Below are positions 53,544-64,000 of a DNA stretch of 64,000 nucleotides, piece after piece (position 1 is the stretch's first letter; the number at the start of each line of letters is the position of its first letter). The stretch is from positions 248,001-312,000 of the forward strand of contig NZ_RAZT01000007.1 of the NCBI RefSeq assembly GCF_003626635.1, given 5' to 3'. The notes beneath the pieces are model-generated. The model had not been told where the DNA came from, searched no databases, and saw only the letters and a list, made by a program, of their open reading frames with translations. The position numbers and the translations under genes are program-made. The stretch comes from Micromonospora musae. GTDB lineage: Bacteria > Actinomycetota > Actinomycetes > Mycobacteriales > Micromonosporaceae.

Positions 53544-53601
53544 CAAATTCACGGAAAGAGTGGCCATCCGAGGCTGGATGGCCACTCTTTCCGTGAATTT
53601 G
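53544..53601. repeat. Perfect 26-bp inverted repeat
   Basis: Arm 53544-53569 is mirrored exactly at 53576-53601 around GAGGCT. The arms are AT-richer (CAAATTCACGGAAAGAG...) than all surrounding sequence. It lies between dctA (plus) and the CoA-transferase gene (minus), so it may end both, but it is longer and more perfect than usual terminators. Confidence 0.92.
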
Positions 53602-53611
53602 CGCGGATCTT

Positions 53612-53652
53612 GGGGCGGGCGGGCGGGCGGGCGGGTGGGTGGGTGGGTGGGT
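53612..53652 (+). repeat. GGGC/GGGT tetranucleotide tract with G-quadruplex potential
   Basis: About five GGGC units run directly into about five GGGT units, followed by more G runs up to 53686. It lies just past the 3' end of the CoA-transferase gene. Confidence 0.85.
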
Positions 53653-53671
53653 CAGGGCGGGGGCGGGTCAG

Positions 53672-54922
53672 TCAGGGGCGGGGTGGCCAGGTGTTCAGGA
53701 TGGTGTGCACGGGGAGGGCGTCCCGCTCCGGGTCGGGGGCGGGGGTCGGGGGCGGCGCCGGCGTGCGGTCGAAGCGGGGCGCGGGGGCCGGCTGGATCTC
53801 CCGGCCCACCGCCACGAAGGTCCCCCGGGCGGCGTTGTGCGGGTGCCGGTGCGCCTCGCCGGGGGCGAGCACCGGTGCCACGCAGGCGTCCAGGTCGGCG
53901 AAGACGGCCGCCCACTCGTCCCGGGTACGGCCGGCGATCCGCTCGGCGAACCGGCGACGTAGCTCGCCCCAGCCGGCCGGGTCGTACTGGGCCGGCAGGT
54001 CGGGATCGTCGGCCAGGTCCAGGCCGGTGAGTAGGGCGGCGTAGAAGGCCGGCTCCAGCGCGCCGACCGCCAGGAAACCACCGTCGGCGGTGCGGTACGT
54101 GTCGTAGAAGGGCGCGCCGCCGTCGAGCAGGTTGCCGCCGCGCGGCGCGGACCAGGCACCGGTGCCGATCATCCCGTGCAGGAACGCCGTTAGCAGCGCC
54201 GATCCGTCGACCATCGCGGCGTCCACCACCTGCCCGACCCCCGAGCGTTCCCGCTCCAGCAGCGCGGCCAGCACACCGACGGCGAGCAGCATCCCGCCGC
54301 CCGCGAAGTCACCTATCAGGTTCGTGGGCGGGTACGGGCGTTCACCGGCGCGGCCCAGCGGTTCGAGCGCGCCGGAGACCGCGATGTAGTCGATGTCGTG
54401 ACCGGCCCGGGGAGCCAGCGGCCCGTCCTGTCCCCAGCCCGTCATCCGCGCGTACACGAGGCCGGGGTTGCGGGCCAGGCAGGGCTCCGGGCCGAAGCCC
54501 AGCCGCTCGGCCACCCCCGGCCGGTACGCCTCGACCAGCACGTCCGCCCGCTCCACGAGGCTCAGGAGCGCCGCGACGCCGTCCGGGGTTTTCAGGTCCA
54601 GCCCGGTGACCCGCCGACCGCGCTGCAACGGCCCCGTTACCGGAGCGGCCAGCCGGCCGGAGGCGGGGCCGCCCGGCCGGTCGACCCGGACCACGTCGGC
54701 GCCGAGGTCGGCGAGGACCATGCAGCCGAACGGGGCGGGCGCGAGGCTCGCCAGCTCGACCACCCGCACCCCGGCCAGCGGCCCGCCGCGCGCCGTGGCC
54801 GACAGCCCGTCGTTCTCCTCGGCCAGCGGCCCGCCACGCACGCCGGCCGCTCCGCCGCCTCCGGCCGCTCCGCCGCCTCCGGCCGGCCCGCTGCCTCCGG
54901 CCGGCCTGCCGTCAGAGGGCAC
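53672..54922 (-). CDS. Alpha-methylacyl-CoA racemase-like family III CoA transferase
   Basis: A 416-residue CaiB/BaiF-fold protein. The core begins near residue 46 (GPLAGVRVVELASLAPAPFG) and has AMACR features: the catalytic His in RAGHDIDYIA, Asp in LIGDFAGGGM and Glu in VGALEPAFY. AMACRs invert the alpha-methyl centre of branched acyl-CoAs. The first 45 residues are a Gly/Pro/Ala-rich repeat not found in the family. GTG 54922 overlaps the acyl-CoA dehydrogenase stop by 11 bases. Racemase and dehydrogenase would act in turn on methyl-branched fatty acids. Confidence 0.82.
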   Translation of the reverse strand: MPSDGRPAGGSGPAGGGGAAGGGGAAGVRGGPLAEENDGLSATARGGPLAGVRVVELASLAPAPFGCMVLADLGADVVRVDRPGGPASGRLAAPVTGPLQRGRRVTGLDLKTPDGVAALLSLVERADVLVEAYRPGVAERLGFGPEPCLARNPGLVYARMTGWGQDGPLAPRAGHDIDYIAVSGALEPLGRAGERPYPPTNLIGDFAGGGMLLAVGVLAALLERERSGVGQVVDAAMVDGSALLTAFLHGMIGTGAWSAPRGGNLLDGGAPFYDTYRTADGGFLAVGALEPAFYAALLTGLDLADDPDLPAQYDPAGWGELRRRFAERIAGRTRDEWAAVFADLDACVAPVLAPGEAHRHPHNAARGTFVAVGREIQPAPAPRFDRTPAPPPTPAPDPERDALPVHTILNTWPPRP

Positions 54923-56066
54923 GGGCGATCAACTCCTTCATGATCTCGTTGGTGCCCCCGTAGATCTTCTGGGCGCGGGCGTCGGCGTACATCCGGGCGA
55001 TCGGGTACTCGGTGGTGTAGCCGTAGCCGCCGAAGAGTTGCAGGCATCGGTCGACGACCTCGCACTGTCCGTCGGTGAGCCAGTACTTCGCCATGGCGGC
55101 GGTCGGCACGTCCAGCTCGCCTCGGCCGTGCCGGACGATGCAGTCATCGAGGAAGACCCGGCTCGCCCGCGTCCGGGTCGCGCATTCGGCGAGCACCATC
55201 CGGGTGTTCTGGTGCCCGAGCAGCGGCTTGCCGAACGCGGTCCGCTCCTTCGCGTACGCCACGGTCAGCTCGACGGCCCGCTCCATGGCGGCGACCGCGC
55301 CCACCCCGATCACCAGCCGCTCCTGCGGGAGCTGCTGCATGAGCTGGACGAAGCCGAGCCCCTCGGCGTCGCCCAGCAGGTTGGCGGCCGGCACCCGGAG
55401 CCCGTCGAAGAACAGCTCGGCGGTGTCGTTGGCGTGCAGGCCGATCTTGGTGAGCAGCCGGCCCCGGCGGAAGCCGTCCGGGTCGCCGCCGACCTCGCAG
55501 ACCAGCAGCGAGATGCCGGCGGCCCGCTGCTGCGGGTCCGTCTTGACGGCCACGATGACCAGGTCGGCGAGCCCACCGTTGCTGATGAAGGTCTTCGCCC
55601 CGGTGACCAGGTAGTCGTCGCCGTCGCGCACCGCGCGAGTGCGCATCGCCTGGAGGTCCGAGCCGCCGTCGGGCTCGGTCATGGCGATCGCCCCGACCAG
55701 TTCGCCGCTGCAGAGGCCGGGCAGCCAGCGCCGCTTCTGCTCCTCGCTGCCGTACGCCACCAGGTAGCCGGTGACGATTCCGCTGTGTACGGCGAGGCCG
55801 AGGCTGCTCTCCCCGGCGTACGTCTGCTCCTGGAGCAGCACCGCCTCGTGGGTGAAGTCGCCGCCCCCGCCGCCGTACTGCTCCGGAACGGAGAGGCCGA
55901 GCAGGCCCAGCTCGCCCGCGCGGCGGTAGTGCTCCCGGTCCGGGTGCCCCTGCGCCAACAGCCGGTCGGTGTGCGGCAGCACCTCCCGGGTGAGGAAGGT
56001 ACGGGCCAGCTCGGCCAGGTCGTCGTGCTCCGGCTTACGCCACGGCGAGGGGTGGAGCGTCGGCAT
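54912..56066 (-). CDS. Acyl-CoA dehydrogenase, LCAD type
   Basis: A 384-residue FAD acyl-CoA dehydrogenase with AMTEPDGGSDLQ, KTFISNG and LFGGYGYTTEYP. The C-terminal motif is IYGGTNEIMKEL, where Gly replaces the usual catalytic Glu of the IYEGT motif. As in long-chain and isovaleryl-CoA enzymes, the base is instead expected at Glu249 in LPQERLVI, which is present. It introduces the alpha-beta double bond in fatty acyl-CoA breakdown. ATG 56066 begins a two-gene unit with the AMACR-like gene. Confidence 0.88.
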   Translation of the reverse strand: MPTLHPSPWRKPEHDDLAELARTFLTREVLPHTDRLLAQGHPDREHYRRAGELGLLGLSVPEQYGGGGGDFTHEAVLLQEQTYAGESSLGLAVHSGIVTGYLVAYGSEEQKRRWLPGLCSGELVGAIAMTEPDGGSDLQAMRTRAVRDGDDYLVTGAKTFISNGGLADLVIVAVKTDPQQRAAGISLLVCEVGGDPDGFRRGRLLTKIGLHANDTAELFFDGLRVPAANLLGDAEGLGFVQLMQQLPQERLVIGVGAVAAMERAVELTVAYAKERTAFGKPLLGHQNTRMVLAECATRTRASRVFLDDCIVRHGRGELDVPTAAMAKYWLTDGQCEVVDRCLQLFGGYGYTTEYPIARMYADARAQKIYGGTNEIMKELIARAL

Positions 56067-56278
56067 GGCCCCACCCTTGTGCCCGTCCGGCGACGTGTCA
56101 ACAAGCGTCGATCGACTCCCCGGGCCGTGAACCGCCCGCGTGTGATGGCGTCGTCAAGATTTCCCCTCGCCCCGTCACGGGGGCGTGAAAACCGTCGACT
56201 TCGGCGCGCGGACCGGCATGGGATGGCGGCCGACGGGCCCGGCAGGCGGGCCTCTTCGGCACCGGCGGAGGCAGAGCC

Positions 56279-56764
56279 GTGAAGGTCGATCGTGGCGGTC
56301 GCGGGACGCGGGACGAGGGGACGCCGACCGGGATCGGCGTCGCGACGGGCGCCGTGCTGGTCGTCGGCGCGACGTTGCTGGCCGCTGCGCTCTTCCCTTC
56401 GGGTGAGCTGCCCGGGCGGCTGGCCGTCGTCGCGCTCACGGTCGGCGGGTACGCCGTTCTCGTGCCGGGCCTGCGGGCGCTGGCCGGGGTCGCCGTGCTG
56501 GCGGTGGCCTGCTTCGTCGGGTTCCTGGTCAACCGGTTCGGCGAGCTGACCGGCGCCTCCGCGCAGGTCTGGGCGTACTCGGCAGTGATCGGGTTCGCCG
56601 CGCTGCTGGGCGCCGGCTGCCGGTGGGTCCGGACGCTCGCCCGGCCCACCGGAGCGGGCCCGGCGCCGGATCACGGCGCGGCGCGCGCCGGCGCGCCCGA
56701 TGCCCAGCTCTCGCCGCATTCGGCCGGCTCGGACGGCCGTCCCTGTGGCCCGGTTCACCCGTAG
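56279..56764 (+). CDS. Small integral membrane protein upstream of kdp
   Basis: A 161-residue protein with about four membrane helices between residues 22 and 115 (GIGVATGAVLVVGATLLAA, LAVVALTVGGYAVLV, VAVLAVACFVGFLV, VWAYSAVIGFAALLGAG) and a hydrophilic C-terminus. GTG 56279 follows GGAGGCAGAG. No family is recognised. It is oriented with kdp but separated by about 150 bases and a weak hairpin. Confidence 0.65.
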   Translation: MKVDRGGRGTRDEGTPTGIGVATGAVLVVGATLLAAALFPSGELPGRLAVVALTVGGYAVLVPGLRALAGVAVLAVACFVGFLVNRFGELTGASAQVWAYSAVIGFAALLGAGCRWVRTLARPTGAGPAPDHGAARAGAPDAQLSPHSAGSDGRPCGPVHP

Positions 56765-56823
56765 CCGGGCGGCCCGTGAAAAGGGCGTCAAAAAGCTGTG
56801 CGCCCCCGTCACGGTCCCGTTAT

Positions 56824-56853
56824 AGCCCCTGTCGCACCGCTGACGGTGGGGCT
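56824..56853 (+). terminator. Weak hairpin before the kdp operon
   Basis: CACCG-CTGA-CGGTG (56835-56848) is stacked on AGCCC/GGGCT (56824-56828 with 56849-56853) with a one-sided bulge, then TTTGATT. It could be a terminator or attenuator; TATAGC (56821-56826) overlaps it as a possible -10. Confidence 0.4.
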
Positions 56854-56914
56854 TTGATTGCCCGGCGCGACCGGGAGGCGGTCGCGACGAACCTTATCCG
56901 TACGAGGAGTCAGC

Positions 56915-56998
56915 GTGTCTGACGTGGTGTTCGTGGTCCTGACGGTGGCGCTCTTCGCGGCGCTCGCCCTGGTGGTCCGGGCGGTGGAGAAGCTGTGA
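56915..56998 (+). CDS. 27-residue membrane microprotein preceding kdpF
   Basis: GTG 56915 to TGA 56998 encodes [20 protein letters not shown] followed by VRAVEKL: one hydrophobic helix with a charged C-terminal end. ACGAGGAG provides a ribosome site. Its last four bases (GTGA) overlap the kdpF start, so translation is coupled. Short peptides of this type precede kdpF in other actinomycetes. It may be a second small Kdp subunit or a coupling peptide. Confidence 0.65.
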   Translation: MSDVVFVVLTVALFAALALVVRAVEKL

Positions 56999-57084
56999 GC
57001 GCGGTCAACGCCGTCGGTCTGGTGCTCGCGATCGGCCTGGGGATCTTCCTGGTCGTCGCCCTGCTCTTCCCGGAGCGCTTCTGA
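56995..57084 (+). CDS. kdpF: KdpF small subunit
   Basis: A 29-residue single-helix peptide ([20 protein letters not shown], ending LLFPERF), typical of KdpF, which stabilises the KdpFABC complex at the membrane. GTG 56995 overlaps the upstream microprotein's stop, and its TGA overlaps the kdpA ATG (TGATG). Confidence 0.8.
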   Translation: MSAVNAVGLVLAIGLGIFLVVALLFPERF

Positions 57085-58739
57085 TGACCATGACAACAGC
57101 CGGCGTCATCTTCGTCCTGTCGCTGGTGGTGGCGCTGGTCGCCGTCTACAAGCCGTTCGGCGACTACATGTACCGGGTGGTCTCCGGCACCCGGCAGTCC
57201 CGCGTCGAGCGCGGGATCTACCGGCTGGTCGGGGTCAACCCGGCCGCCGAGCAGAGCTGGGGCGTGTACGCCCGCAGCGTGCTGGCCTTCTCGGTCGTCT
57301 CGCTGCTCTTCCTCTACCTGCTCCAGCGGGTGCAGGACAAGCTCTGGCTGTCGCTGGGCTTCGACCCGGTGGTGCCGCACGGCGCGTGGAACACCGCGGT
57401 GTCGTTCGTGACCAACACGAACTGGCAGTCGTACTCGGGTGAGTCGACCATGGGCCACCTGGTGCAGATGGCCGGCCTCGCGGTGCAGAACTTCGTCTCC
57501 GCGTCGGTCGGTATCGCGGTCGCGGTCGCGCTGGTCCGGGGCTTCTCCCGGCACCGCACCGAGCGGCTGGGCAACTTCTGGGTCGACCTGACCCGGATCA
57601 CCGTCCGCATCCTGCTGCCGATCGCCGTGCTCGGCGCGTTCGCGTTGATGCTCGGCGGGGTGGTGCAGAACCTCTCCGGCGGCACCGACGTCACCACCCT
57701 CACCGGTGGCGGCCAGACGATCACCGGCGGCCCGGTGGCCAGCCAGGAAGTGATCAAGGAGCTGGGCACCAACGGCGGCGGCTTCTACAACGCGAACAGC
57801 GCCCACCCGTTCGAGAACCCGACGTCCTGGACCAACTGGATCGAGATCTTCCTGATCCTGCTGATCCCGTTCAGCCTGCCCCGGGTCTTCGGCCGGATGG
57901 TCGGCCAGAACCGGCAGGGGTACGCCATCGCGGCCGTGATGGCGATCCTCGCGTTGGCGAGCGTCACCCTCACCAACGTCTTCGAGCTGACCGGGCACGG
58001 CACCGTGCCGCAGGCGGTGGGCGCCGCGCTGGAGGGCAAGGAGCTCCGGTTCGACGTCTCGAACTCCGCCACCTTCGCTGCGGCGACCACGTTGACCTCC
58101 ACCGGCGCGGTGAACTCGTTCCACGACTCGTTCACCCCGCTCGGCGGCATGATGCCGCTGTTCAACATGATGCTCGGCGAGGTCGCCCCCGGTGGCGTCG
58201 GCTCCGGCCTCTACGGCCTGCTGATCCTCGCGGTGATCACGGTCTTCGTGGCCGGGCTCATGGTCGGCCGTACGCCGGAGTACCTGGGCAAGAAGATCGG
58301 CGCCCGGGAGATCAAGTTCGCCTCGATGTACTTCCTGATCATGCCCGCGCTGGTGCTGATCGGGACGGCCGCGGCGTTCGCCACCGGCAACAACGAGACC
58401 GCGCTGAACGCCGGCCCGCACGGGCTCTCCGAGGTGCTCTACGCGTTCACCTCGGCGAGCAACAACAACGGGTCCGCCTTCGCCGGCATCACGGTGAACA
58501 CCACCTGGTGGGACACCGCGCTCGGGCTCTGCATGCTGCTCGGCCGGTTCCTGCCGATCATCTTCGTGCTCGCCCTCGCCGGCTCGCTGGCCCGCCAGCA
58601 GCCGACCCCGGCGTCCGAGGGCACCCTGCCGACCCACCGGCCGCTCTTCGTCGGGATGGTCACGGGCGTCACGGTGGTCCTCGTCGCGCTCACCTTCCTG
58701 CCCGCCCTCGCGCTCGGCCCGCTGGCCGAGGGGCTCTGA
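57084..58739 (+). CDS. kdpA: Potassium-transporting ATPase subunit A
   Basis: The 551-residue channel-like subunit of the high-affinity K+ pump, with about ten membrane helices. Selectivity-filter-like segments are [31 protein letters not shown] and [17 protein letters not shown] 57084 overlaps the kdpF stop. It forms KdpFABC with the following genes and is normally induced by low K+ through KdpDE. Confidence 0.96.
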   Translation: MTMTTAGVIFVLSLVVALVAVYKPFGDYMYRVVSGTRQSRVERGIYRLVGVNPAAEQSWGVYARSVLAFSVVSLLFLYLLQRVQDKLWLSLGFDPVVPHGAWNTAVSFVTNTNWQSYSGESTMGHLVQMAGLAVQNFVSASVGIAVAVALVRGFSRHRTERLGNFWVDLTRITVRILLPIAVLGAFALMLGGVVQNLSGGTDVTTLTGGGQTITGGPVASQEVIKELGTNGGGFYNANSAHPFENPTSWTNWIEIFLILLIPFSLPRVFGRMVGQNRQGYAIAAVMAILALASVTLTNVFELTGHGTVPQAVGAALEGKELRFDVSNSATFAAATTLTSTGAVNSFHDSFTPLGGMMPLFNMMLGEVAPGGVGSGLYGLLILAVITVFVAGLMVGRTPEYLGKKIGAREIKFASMYFLIMPALVLIGTAAAFATGNNETALNAGPHGLSEVLYAFTSASNNNGSAFAGITVNTTWWDTALGLCMLLGRFLPIIFVLALAGSLARQQPTPASEGTLPTHRPLFVGMVTGVTVVLVALTFLPALALGPLAEGL

Positions 58740-58760
58740 TCTCTCATGAGGAACGAGAAC

Positions 58761-60967
<2,207 letters not shown>

Positions 60968-60968
<1 letters not shown>

Positions 60969-61849
60969 TGCGCCTACCCAGCTGGATCACCCAGCACCTA
61001 GCCGCCCTGCGGGCCGTGCTCGTCTTCACCGTGCTGCTCGGCCTGGCCTACCCGCTCGCCATGGTCGCCGTGGGCCACATCCCCGGCCTCGACGGCAAGG
61101 CGAACGGTTCCCTGATCAGCGTCGACGGACGCACCGTGGGCAGCAGCCTCATCGGACAGTCCTTCACCGACGCGGATGGGAACCCGATCGCCCGCTACTT
61201 CCAGAGCCGCCCGTCGATGGCCGGCGACGGCTACGACCCGACCGCCACCTCGGCCAGCAACCTCGGCCCGGAGAGCGTGGTCGACACCATCGCCACCGAT
61301 CCGGAGGAGTCCTCGCAGAGCCTGCTCACCCAGGTCTGCGAGCGCAGCAAGGCGGTCGGCGAACTCGACGGGGTGGACGGCAGCCGCCCGTTCTGCACCC
61401 CGGACGGGGTCGGCGCGGTGCTCGCCGTGTTCCGCGCCGACGGCCTCACCGGGGCGATCACCCGGGTGGTGAGCGTCAACCAGGCGGCCCCGGCCACCCC
61501 GTTCCTCGCCGACTACCAGGGCGTGCGGGTGCAGCTGGCCGAGCCCGGCCAGGACTACGTCGCCGAGGGCGGGATCATCACCCCGATCCGCGGCGACGCC
61601 CCCGCCGAGCCGGCCGTGCCCGCCGACGCGGTGACGGCCAGCGGCAGCGGCCTCGACCCGCAGATCAGCCCGGGCTACGCCGAGCTGCAGGTGAACCGGG
61701 TCGCGCGCGAGCGCGGCGCGGACCCGGCGGCGGTCCGCCGCCTGATCGAGGCGAACACCACCGGCCGGGCGCTGGGCTTCATGGGGGAGCCCGCGGTGAA
61801 CGTGCTGGAACTGAACCTGGCGCTGGACCGGGAGTTCCCCGCCCGCTGA
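60968..61849 (+). CDS. kdpC: Potassium-transporting ATPase subunit C, enlarged form
   Basis: A 293-residue KdpC: one N-terminal membrane helix (AVLVFTVLLGLAYPLAMVAV) and an extracytoplasmic domain. Conserved parts are GSSLIGQSF, ARYFQSRPS, SGSGLDPQISP and VNVLELNLALD. About 100 extra residues lie between SASNLGPES and the SGSGLDP motif, including two Cys (TQVCERS, PFCTPDG). E. coli KdpC is about 190 residues long. ATG 60968 overlaps the kdpB stop. A strong terminator follows. Confidence 0.93.
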
Positions 61850-61860
61850 CCCGTCGAACA

Positions 61861-61896
61861 CGCGGGGCGAGACCACGAACGTGGTCTCGCCCCGCG
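61861..61896 (+). terminator. Strong terminator between kdpC and kdpD
   Basis: A perfect 17-bp stem (61861-61877 with 61880-61896) and minimal loop, 11 bases after the kdpC stop. It would separate the structural genes from the regulatory genes or lower kdpD expression. Confidence 0.85.
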
Positions 61897-61936
61897 CCGT
61901 GACCGCCCACCCGAGGGCGCAGGAGAGGATGGTTCC

Positions 61937-64000
61937 GTGTCCCGAGGAGAGCTGCGCATCTACCTGGGTGCGGCCCCCGGCGTCGGCAAGACGTACGCGA
62001 TGCTGGAGGAGGCCCACCGGCGTGCCGAGCGCGGCACCGACGTGGTGATCGGGCTGGTCGAGACGCACGGCCGTAAGCACACCGCCACCATGATCGGCGA
62101 CCTGGAGCAGGTGCCCCGCCGGACGGTCGAGTACCGGGGCAGCGAGTTCGCCGAGATGGACCTCGACGCGGTGCTCGCCCGCCGGCCGGAGGTCGCCGTG
62201 GTCGACGAACTGGCCCACACGAACGTCCCCGGCTCCCGCAACGGCAAGCGCTGGCAGGACGTCCAGGAGCTGCTCGACGCCGGGATCGACGTGCTCTCCA
62301 CGGTCAACGTCCAGCACCTCGAATCGGTCAACGACGTGGTCGCGCAGATCACCGGCACCGTGCAGCGGGAGACGGTGCCGGACGAGATCGTCCGGGCCGC
62401 GGAGCAGGTCGAGCTGGTCGACATGACGCCGGAGGCGCTGCGCCGGCGGATGGCCCACGGCAACATCTACCGACCCGACAAGATCGATGCGGCGCTCGGC
62501 AACTACTTCCGGGTCGGCAACCTCACGGCGCTACGGGAACTGGCGCTGCTCTGGCTGGCCGACAAGGTCGACGAACAGCTCGGCCGGTACCGCGACCAGC
62601 AGGGCATCGCCGAGACGTGGGAGGCGCGCGAGCGGGTGGTGGTCGCGCTGACCGGCGGCCCCGAGGGGGAGACGCTGGTCCGTCGCGCCGCCCGGATCGC
62701 CGCCCGCAGCAAGGGCTCCGACCTGCTCGCCGTGCACGTGGCCCGCAGTGACGGGCTGGTCGGCGCGGACCCGGCGCAGCTCGCCCGGCAGCGGGTACTG
62801 GTGGAGAGCCTGGGCGGCACCTACCACCAGGTTCTCGGCGCCGACGTCTCGGCGGCCCTGCTCGACTTCGCCCGGGGCGTCAACGCCACCCAGCTCGTGC
62901 TCGGCGCCAGCCGCCGTGGTCGCTTCGCCCAGATGTTCGCCCGCGGCGTCGGGGTGACCACCATCGCGCACTCCGACGCCATCGACGTGCACCTGGTCAC
63001 CCACACCGAGGCCGGTCGCGGGCGCCGCGCCGGCGGGGTGCCGGCAGCGCTGTCCCGGCGTCGTCGGCTGCTCGGCTTCGCCCTCGCCGCGCTCGGCGTA
63101 CCGCTGCTGACCCTGCTGCTCACCCTCGTGCCCGACCTCACCCTGGCGAGCGACATCCTGCTCTTCCTCGCCGCCGTGGTCGTGGTGGCGCTGGTCGGTG
63201 GGCTCTGGCCGGCGCTGGTCGCCGCGCTCGGCGGGTCGCTGATCCTCAACTGGTTCTTCACCCCACCCTTCAACACGCTGACCATCAACGAGCCGGACAA
63301 CCTGCTCGCCCTCGCCGTCTTCGTCGGCGTCGCGGTCGCGGTCAGCTGGATCGTGGACGTCGCCGCCCGGCGCACCCGGGAGGCGGCCCGCGCCGCCGCC
63401 GACGCGCAGACCCTCGCCGCCGTGGCGGGCGGGGTGCTGCGCGGTGGGCGACCCTTGATCGCACTGCTGGACCAGCTCCGCGAGACGTTCGGGCTGCGCG
63501 CGGTGAGCGTGCTGGAGCTCGCCGAGGAGGCCAGCGGGCGGCCCGCCCGGTCCCGGGAGGAGCGGGCCTGGTGCGTGGTGGCGAGCGTCGGCGAGCACCC
63601 GGCCACCACCCCCGACCGGGGCGAGACGGTGGTGCCGGTCGACGAACGGATCACGGTGGTGCTCTGCGGCGCCCGGCTGGAGGCGGCCGACCGCCGCCTG
63701 GTCGAGGCGTTCGCCGCCCAGGCGGCCGTCGCGCTCCGTCAGGAACGGCTGGCCGAGGAGGCCGCCACCGCCCGGCCGCTCGCCGAGGCGGACCGGATGC
63801 GCACCGCGCTGCTCGCCGCGGTCAGCCACGACCTGCGTACCCCGCTGGCCTCGGCCAAGGCGGCGGTGACCAGCCTGCGCAGCCCCGACGTCGACTTCGA
63901 CGAGGACGACCGGGCGGAGCTGCTGGCCACCGCGGAGGAGTCGCTGGACCGGCTGGCCCGGCTCGTCGCCAACCTGCTCGACATGAGTCGGCTCCAGGCC
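61937..64000 (+). CDS. kdpD: Sensor histidine kinase KdpD (partial)
   Basis: The first 688 residues of the K+ sensor; the frame runs off the right edge. The order is: KdpD N-terminal domain with Walker A (GAAPGVGKTYAML), VAVVDELAHTN and STVNVQHLESVND; a USP-like domain (about 235-355); four membrane helices of DUF4118 (about 375-475, with NWFFTPPFNTL); a GAF-like region; and the HisKA domain with AAVSHDLRTPLASAK. GTG 61937 has AGGAGAGG upstream. The missing part should hold the ATPase domain, with kdpE next. Confidence 0.95.
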   Translation, partial: MSRGELRIYLGAAPGVGKTYAMLEEAHRRAERGTDVVIGLVETHGRKHTATMIGDLEQVPRRTVEYRGSEFAEMDLDAVLARRPEVAVVDELAHTNVPGSRNGKRWQDVQELLDAGIDVLSTVNVQHLESVNDVVAQITGTVQRETVPDEIVRAAEQVELVDMTPEALRRRMAHGNIYRPDKIDAALGNYFRVGNLTALRELALLWLADKVDEQLGRYRDQQGIAETWEARERVVVALTGGPEGETLVRRAARIAARSKGSDLLAVHVARSDGLVGADPAQLARQRVLVESLGGTYHQVLGADVSAALLDFARGVNATQLVLGASRRGRFAQMFARGVGVTTIAHSDAIDVHLVTHTEAGRGRRAGGVPAALSRRRRLLGFALAALGVPLLTLLLTLVPDLTLASDILLFLAAVVVVALVGGLWPALVAALGGSLILNWFFTPPFNTLTINEPDNLLALAVFVGVAVAVSWIVDVAARRTREAARAAADAQTLAAVAGGVLRGGRPLIALLDQLRETFGLRAVSVLELAEEASGRPARSREERAWCVVASVGEHPATTPDRGETVVPVDERITVVLCGARLEAADRRLVEAFAAQAAVALRQERLAEEAATARPLAEADRMRTALLAAVSHDLRTPLASAKAAVTSLRSPDVDFDEDDRAELLATAEESLDRLARLVANLLDMSRLQA

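Noticed and set aside
54912..56066. Acyl-CoA dehydrogenase first suspected to be inactive because IYEGT is IYGGT
   Set aside because: Long-chain and isovaleryl-type enzymes use a Glu in the QERL motif instead, and that Glu (residue 249) is present.

Overview
The window is high-GC chromosomal DNA of an actinomycete, most likely a Micromonosporaceae such as Micromonospora. This rests on the strong G/C bias at third codon positions and frequent GTG starts. It also rests on actinobacterial markers (SepH, Scr1-type XRE/DUF397 pair, F420-type PPOX protein, DUF4230, DUF5941, MT0933-family and CsbD small proteins). No rRNA, tRNA, CRISPR array, prophage or intact insertion sequence was recognised.

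Layout. 1-10 kb: core metabolism and division (sepH, serC, citA, pdxH), then an exporter, an epimerase, a nitroreductase, a glutaryl-CoA dehydrogenase and a DUF4230 protein. 10.1-10.65 kb: a gene-free stretch packed with tandem repeats and long palindromes. 10.7-12.6 kb: a PspC protein and sdaA. 12.7-18.5 kb: a compact four-gene locus (ABC-2 permease, ABC ATPase, a fused nucleotidyltransferase-like/CDP-alcohol phosphotransferase/DUF5941 protein, and a GT2-TagF fusion) that looks like a machine for making and exporting a polyol-phosphate wall polymer. 18.6-21.5 kb: a MalK-type ATPase and the XRE/DUF397 module. 21.6-25.3 kb: thioesterase and a GH65 phosphorylase/beta-phosphoglucomutase pair. 25.3-32.5 kb: a MITE-like element, small proteins, a FUSC-type membrane protein, a secreted C39 protease and assorted conserved genes. 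32.7-36.1 kb: carbonic anhydrase, a c-di-AMP riboswitch controlling a secreted coiled-coil enzyme with LAS-like motifs, and a YibE/F protein. 36.3-42.4 kb: a copper island with CopB-type and CopA-type ATPases, csoR, copZ, two near-perfect CsoR operators and an uncharacterised duplicated His-rich secreted protein. 42.6-49.3 kb: CsbD, a gene remnant next to a palindromic repeat, an ArsR-type regulator with a small membrane protein, a secreted peptidase and an ECF42/YCII/RibD-C stress operon. 49.4-53.4 kb: a CitA/CitB-type two-component system divergent from a dctA-type transporter. 53.7-56.1 kb: an LCAD-type acyl-CoA dehydrogenase overlapping an AMACR-like CoA transferase. 56.3-64 kb: the kdp potassium uptake operon, opened by two overlapping membrane microproteins and running into kdpD at the right edge.

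Regulation visible in the DNA: five genes have a TANNNT hexamer 6-7 bases before the start codon and no Shine-Dalgarno, the signature of leaderless transcripts. Several strong hairpin terminators separate the units. The most noteworthy items are the glycopolymer locus with its unusual fusion enzyme, the duplicated copper-locus protein, the riboswitch-controlled wall enzyme, the kdp microproteins and the families of intergenic palindromes.
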